From: Microbacterium sp. VKM Ac-2870 | GTDB lineage: Bacteria; Actinomycetota; Actinomycetes; Actinomycetales; Microbacteriaceae | Assembly (NCBI RefSeq): GCF_015350795.1 | Contig: NZ_JADKSH010000001.1 | Span: 434,461-498,460 of the forward strand | Length of the DNA: 64,000 nucleotides | Reading direction: 5' to 3' | Part shown: positions 62,191 to 64,000 of the stretch, in pieces | Layout: each line of letters opens with the position of its first letter | How positions within the stretch are numbered: the stretch's first letter is position 1 | The notes under the pieces: generated by a model | The model's database searches: none | Seen by the model: the letters and a program-made list of their open reading frames with translations, nothing else | Told to the model about the DNA's origin: nothing | Position numbers and translations under genes: made by a program

Positions 62191-62670
62191 CTCGCGCGTG
62201 AGCATGTACTCGGACCCGGATGCCGTGCGCCGCAGCGGGCCCTGGTCGACGAGGTAGCGCCGCAGGACCGCCACGTCCCCGTCGGGCGCAAATGACGCGA
62301 GTCGCGCATTCACGTCGCTCTCTGTCATCGTTTCGCCGGGGGAGAAGGCTCGCTCGGCGATCAGGGCGAGAAGGGCGGTGCGTTCGTCGCGATGCGACGG
62401 GTAGCGATCGATGCGGCCGTCTCGATCGAGGAAGCGTTCGGGCCCGCGCGGACGCGGCGGCGCGGCCAGCAGCGCGGTCAGCGGCGCATCGTCAAAGCGG
62501 ACCCGGTCGCCATCCACGTCTAGCAGACCCAGCGCCTGCAATCGCTGCTGAGCGCGCGCACGTCGCCGCGGAGTGAGGGGAGCGGATGCCGTTTCGCCCA
62601 ACACTGCGCGCACGTCGCCGTCGCGCAGCGCGGCTATGATTGCCCGCCACGCATCGGGGGATTCGCTCAC
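62188..62670 (-). CDS. DUF2087 domain protein
   Basis: The 160-residue protein has an N-terminal helical, winged-helix-like part (AIIAALRDGDVRAVLGE, PRRRARAQQRLQALGLL). The C-terminal DUF2087 segment contains RYPSHRDERTALLALIAERA, SDVNARLASFAPDGDVAVLRRYLVDQG and RRTASGSEYML. DUF2087 often accompanies DNA-binding or acetyltransferase domains, and the first part here may bind DNA. A transcription role is inference. GTG 62670 is supported by TAGCCT (62682-62677) and a six-base gap. Confidence 0.82.
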   Translation of the reverse strand: MSESPDAWRAIIAALRDGDVRAVLGETASAPLTPRRRARAQQRLQALGLLDVDGDRVRFDDAPLTALLAAPPRPRGPERFLDRDGRIDRYPSHRDERTALLALIAERAFSPGETMTESDVNARLASFAPDGDVAVLRRYLVDQGPLRRTASGSEYMLTRE

Positions 62671-62674
62671 ACCC

Positions 62675-63196
62675 TCAGGCTAGCGGCGGCTCGAGCGGGA
62701 AAGACCCATCCGATCTCCACGCGCCGTCAACGCCCTCAGCGAGAAGCGTCACGCGCGCAACCTCACCGCATATCGGTAACACGGTAGATATCCGCTCCTC
62801 CGCACCTCGCAGCTCCGCGAGAGACCTACTGTCACCCACGGTCGCATGGGGGATGACACCGTCATACGCACCCTTATAGGGCAGACAAGTCGGGAATGCC
62901 TCGGTAATCGCGCGCGTGAGCAGCAGGAAAGGGACCGGGTCCGTCGGCGCGAGCCAAAGGACGTTATCGCTGAACCATCGCGTCTCGGTCAGTCTGTAGT
63001 GAAACACGGGGGACGCCCGAACCGCGGCCGACAGTTGAGCGCGAACGAGCGGCGTGATGGCATCGACCGCGATGAAGGGGAAGAGGACGGTGATGTGCGG
63101 GGGAACACCCGAGCGCGCGTCGCGCGCATACTCATCCCGAAGGTCAGCCAGCATCGTGACTGGCGGGAGTTCGATCACGAGTGCCGAACGCCTCAT
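62675..63196 (-). CDS. 2H phosphoesterase (2'-5' RNA ligase-like)
   Basis: The 173-residue product has the two HxT motifs of the 2H superfamily: PPHITVLFPF (H34, T36) and IPHATVGD (H117, T119). The superfamily includes RNA 2'-5' ligase and cyclic phosphodiesterases. This is the short stand-alone form, annotated as 2'-5' RNA ligase family protein; its real substrate is unknown. ATG 63196 follows GGGAG (63210-63206) with nine bases between. The stop overlaps the -10 of the DUF2087 gene. Confidence 0.88.
   Translation of the reverse strand: MRRSALVIELPPVTMLADLRDEYARDARSGVPPHITVLFPFIAVDAITPLVRAQLSAAVRASPVFHYRLTETRWFSDNVLWLAPTDPVPFLLLTRAITEAFPTCLPYKGAYDGVIPHATVGDSRSLAELRGAEERISTVLPICGEVARVTLLAEGVDGAWRSDGSFPLEPPLA
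62677..62682 (-). promoter_or_regulatory. Leaderless promoter -10 of the DUF2087 gene
   Basis: On the minus strand TAGCCT is followed by GAGGGT and GTG at 62670. The hexamer lies in the last codons of the 2H gene. Confidence 0.55.
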
Positions 63197-63427
63197 ATGC
63201 TCATGCTCCCACGAGCCGCGCCGGGCATCCGCCGGGCGGCCGGATCAGCGCGTCGACTTCTGGGTCGTCTCCGGCGCACGAGGATGGTGTCACCTGCTTC
63301 TCTGCTCCTGCACGAGAGTAGGCAACCGCCAGAAGCACTTTTTCTGACATAATGTGCATTATCGGCAATTCCAACGAATACCGGCGAACTCACTGCGGTC
63401 CACCGTTACACGGCCCCGGAAGCCCCC
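63197..63427 (-). promoter_or_regulatory. Upstream region of the 2H gene with an AT-rich palindrome
   Basis: The region has no convincing gene. ATAATG-TG-CATTAT (63349-63362) is a perfect AT-rich inverted repeat in otherwise GC-rich DNA. On the minus strand TTGGAA (63374-63369) and TATGTC (63351-63346) stand 17 bases apart and could form a promoter for the 2H gene, with the palindrome across the spacer and -10. That position suits a repressor operator. The leader to the 2H gene would be about 140 bases. Confidence 0.4.
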
Positions 63428-64000
63428 TCAATAAGACGCGGCGTCCCCGCCGACAGGCACGCCCTCGGCAGCGTCATCGGCGAGCAATGCACGCGTCGAG
63501 GAGACGCCGAGACGCGAGGCGCCGGCGTTTACGAGCGCGATCGCCTGTGCGCGCGTGCGAATGCCACCCGAAGCCTTCACGCCCACGTGAGGCCCCACGA
63601 CGCGTGCGATGAGAGCGACGGCCGATACCGAGGCACCTCCGGCTGGGTGGTAGCCCGTCGACGTCTTGATGTAGTCAGCGCCCGCCTCGGCGCCAATCTC
63701 GCTAGAACGGATGATTTCATCATCCGAGAGGGCCGCGGACTCGATGATCACCTTCAGCGTTTTCTCTCGCGGCACGACGGCGCGGACGACGTCGAGGTCA
63801 CGGCGCACGGCGATCCAGTCGTGCGATTTCACCGCGCCGAGGTCCACGACCATGTCGATCTCGTCCGCACCCCGAGACGGGGCCAGCTCGGCCTCGAGTG
63901 CCTTGACGCGCGAATCGTGGGCTCCCGACGGAAACCCGCAGACGGTCACCACACGAAGCCCGTAAGCATCTGCGGGAATGAGCGTCGGGCGTACGCACAC
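63428..64000 (-). CDS. deoC: Deoxyribose-phosphate aldolase (partial, N-terminus outside window)
   Basis: DeoC splits 2-deoxyribose 5-phosphate into acetaldehyde and glyceraldehyde 3-phosphate in deoxynucleoside catabolism. The visible 190 residues include CVRPTLIPADAYGLRVVTVCGFPSG, EIDMVVDLGAVKSHDW, the Schiff-base lysine in ADYIKTSTGYHPAGGAS and the second lysine in VGVKASGGIRT. All catalytic residues expected in this part are present. The first residues lie beyond the end of the window. The stop TGA is at 63430-63428. Confidence 0.93.
   Translation of the reverse strand: MCVRPTLIPADAYGLRVVTVCGFPSGAHDSRVKALEAELAPSRGADEIDMVVDLGAVKSHDWIAVRRDLDVVRAVVPREKTLKVIIESAALSDDEIIRSSEIGAEAGADYIKTSTGYHPAGGASVSAVALIARVVGPHVGVKASGGIRTRAQAIALVNAGASRLGVSSTRALLADDAAEGVPVGGDAASY

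Noticed and set aside
300..63230. Reading the GGATGCC word as a polar FtsK/KOPS or Chi-type signal
   Set aside because: Both orientations occur about equally on the plus strand in my tally, whereas such signals are strongly strand-biased. A whole-replichore count could still change this.
63193..63393. A 66-residue minus-strand frame upstream of the 2H gene
   Set aside because: It overlaps the candidate promoter and palindrome, has no ribosome site and an Arg-rich tail.
1..64000. Mobile elements, CRISPR arrays, prophage or biosynthetic gene clusters
   Set aside because: No transposase, integrase, spaced direct repeats, phage structural genes or NRPS/PKS-like domains were recognised anywhere in the window.

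Overview
The window is 64 kb of a high-GC actinobacterial chromosome, about 70% GC by eye. Coding density is very high, ATGA/GTGA/TGATG overlaps are frequent, and many genes start with GTG. The order rpsD, alaS, ruvX, mltG, aro, efp-nusB, pyr, gmk-rpoZ, metK-priA-fmt-rsmB-rpe, his, trp, lgt, gltBD, pyk, pdtaR, polA is the actinobacterial core order. The HGxxPAAW protein, the mIHF-Gmk fusion and the DUF222-HNH gene point to Microbacteriaceae, most likely Microbacterium or a close relative (inference). No rRNA, CRISPR array, transposase or prophage gene was seen.

Layout. 0-5 kb: the N-terminus of a cyclophilin-like protein on the minus strand, then rarA, a NUDIX-TPR-NUDIX fusion, a DUF1361 membrane protein and rpsD. 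4.9-15.6 kb: one long co-directional run of a small membrane protein, alaS, ruvX, mltG, aroE-C-K-B, an acetyltransferase, aroQ, efp and nusB. 15.7-20.4 kb: an accessory interval with a membrane-anchored esterase, a metallo-beta-lactamase/Rieske protein, a frameshifted DUF222-HNH gene and a gene-poor stretch. 20.5-29.1 kb: the UMP operon pyrR-pyrB-pyrC-(membrane protein)-carA-carB-pyrF, led by a PyrR-binding leader. 29.1-36.8 kb: a gmk fused to a nucleoid protein domain, rpoZ, metK, a degenerate priA, fmt, rsmB and rpe. 36.8-43.8 kb: hisE-G-F-I running into trp genes (membrane protein, HGxxPAAW protein, trpC-B-A) and lgt. 43.9-52.7 kb: gltBD, pyk, tRNA-Leu(CAA), the ANTAR regulator pdtaR and a hotdog thioesterase. 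52.8-60.8 kb: polA, a DUF885 peptidase-like protein, an LLM oxidoreductase, an MFS carrier, an SGNH hydrolase and DUF6458. 60.8-64 kb, minus strand: an MFS carrier, a DUF2087 protein, a 2H phosphoesterase and a partial deoC.

The genes mostly feed amino-acid (shikimate, Trp, His, Glu) and pyrimidine/purine supply, with translation and DNA-repair housekeeping between them. One promoter architecture recurs on both strands: a TAnnnT -10 hexamer, exactly six bases, then GTG or ATG. It implies leaderless mRNAs and settles several start codons. Other notable points are the domain fusions, the apparent absence of trpE and coaBC from their usual positions, a 13-bp perfect inverted repeat where coaBC would be expected, and an over-represented word GGATGCC/GGCATCC. 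I found no convincing new multi-gene system. The best leads for novelty are the fusions and the abundant word.
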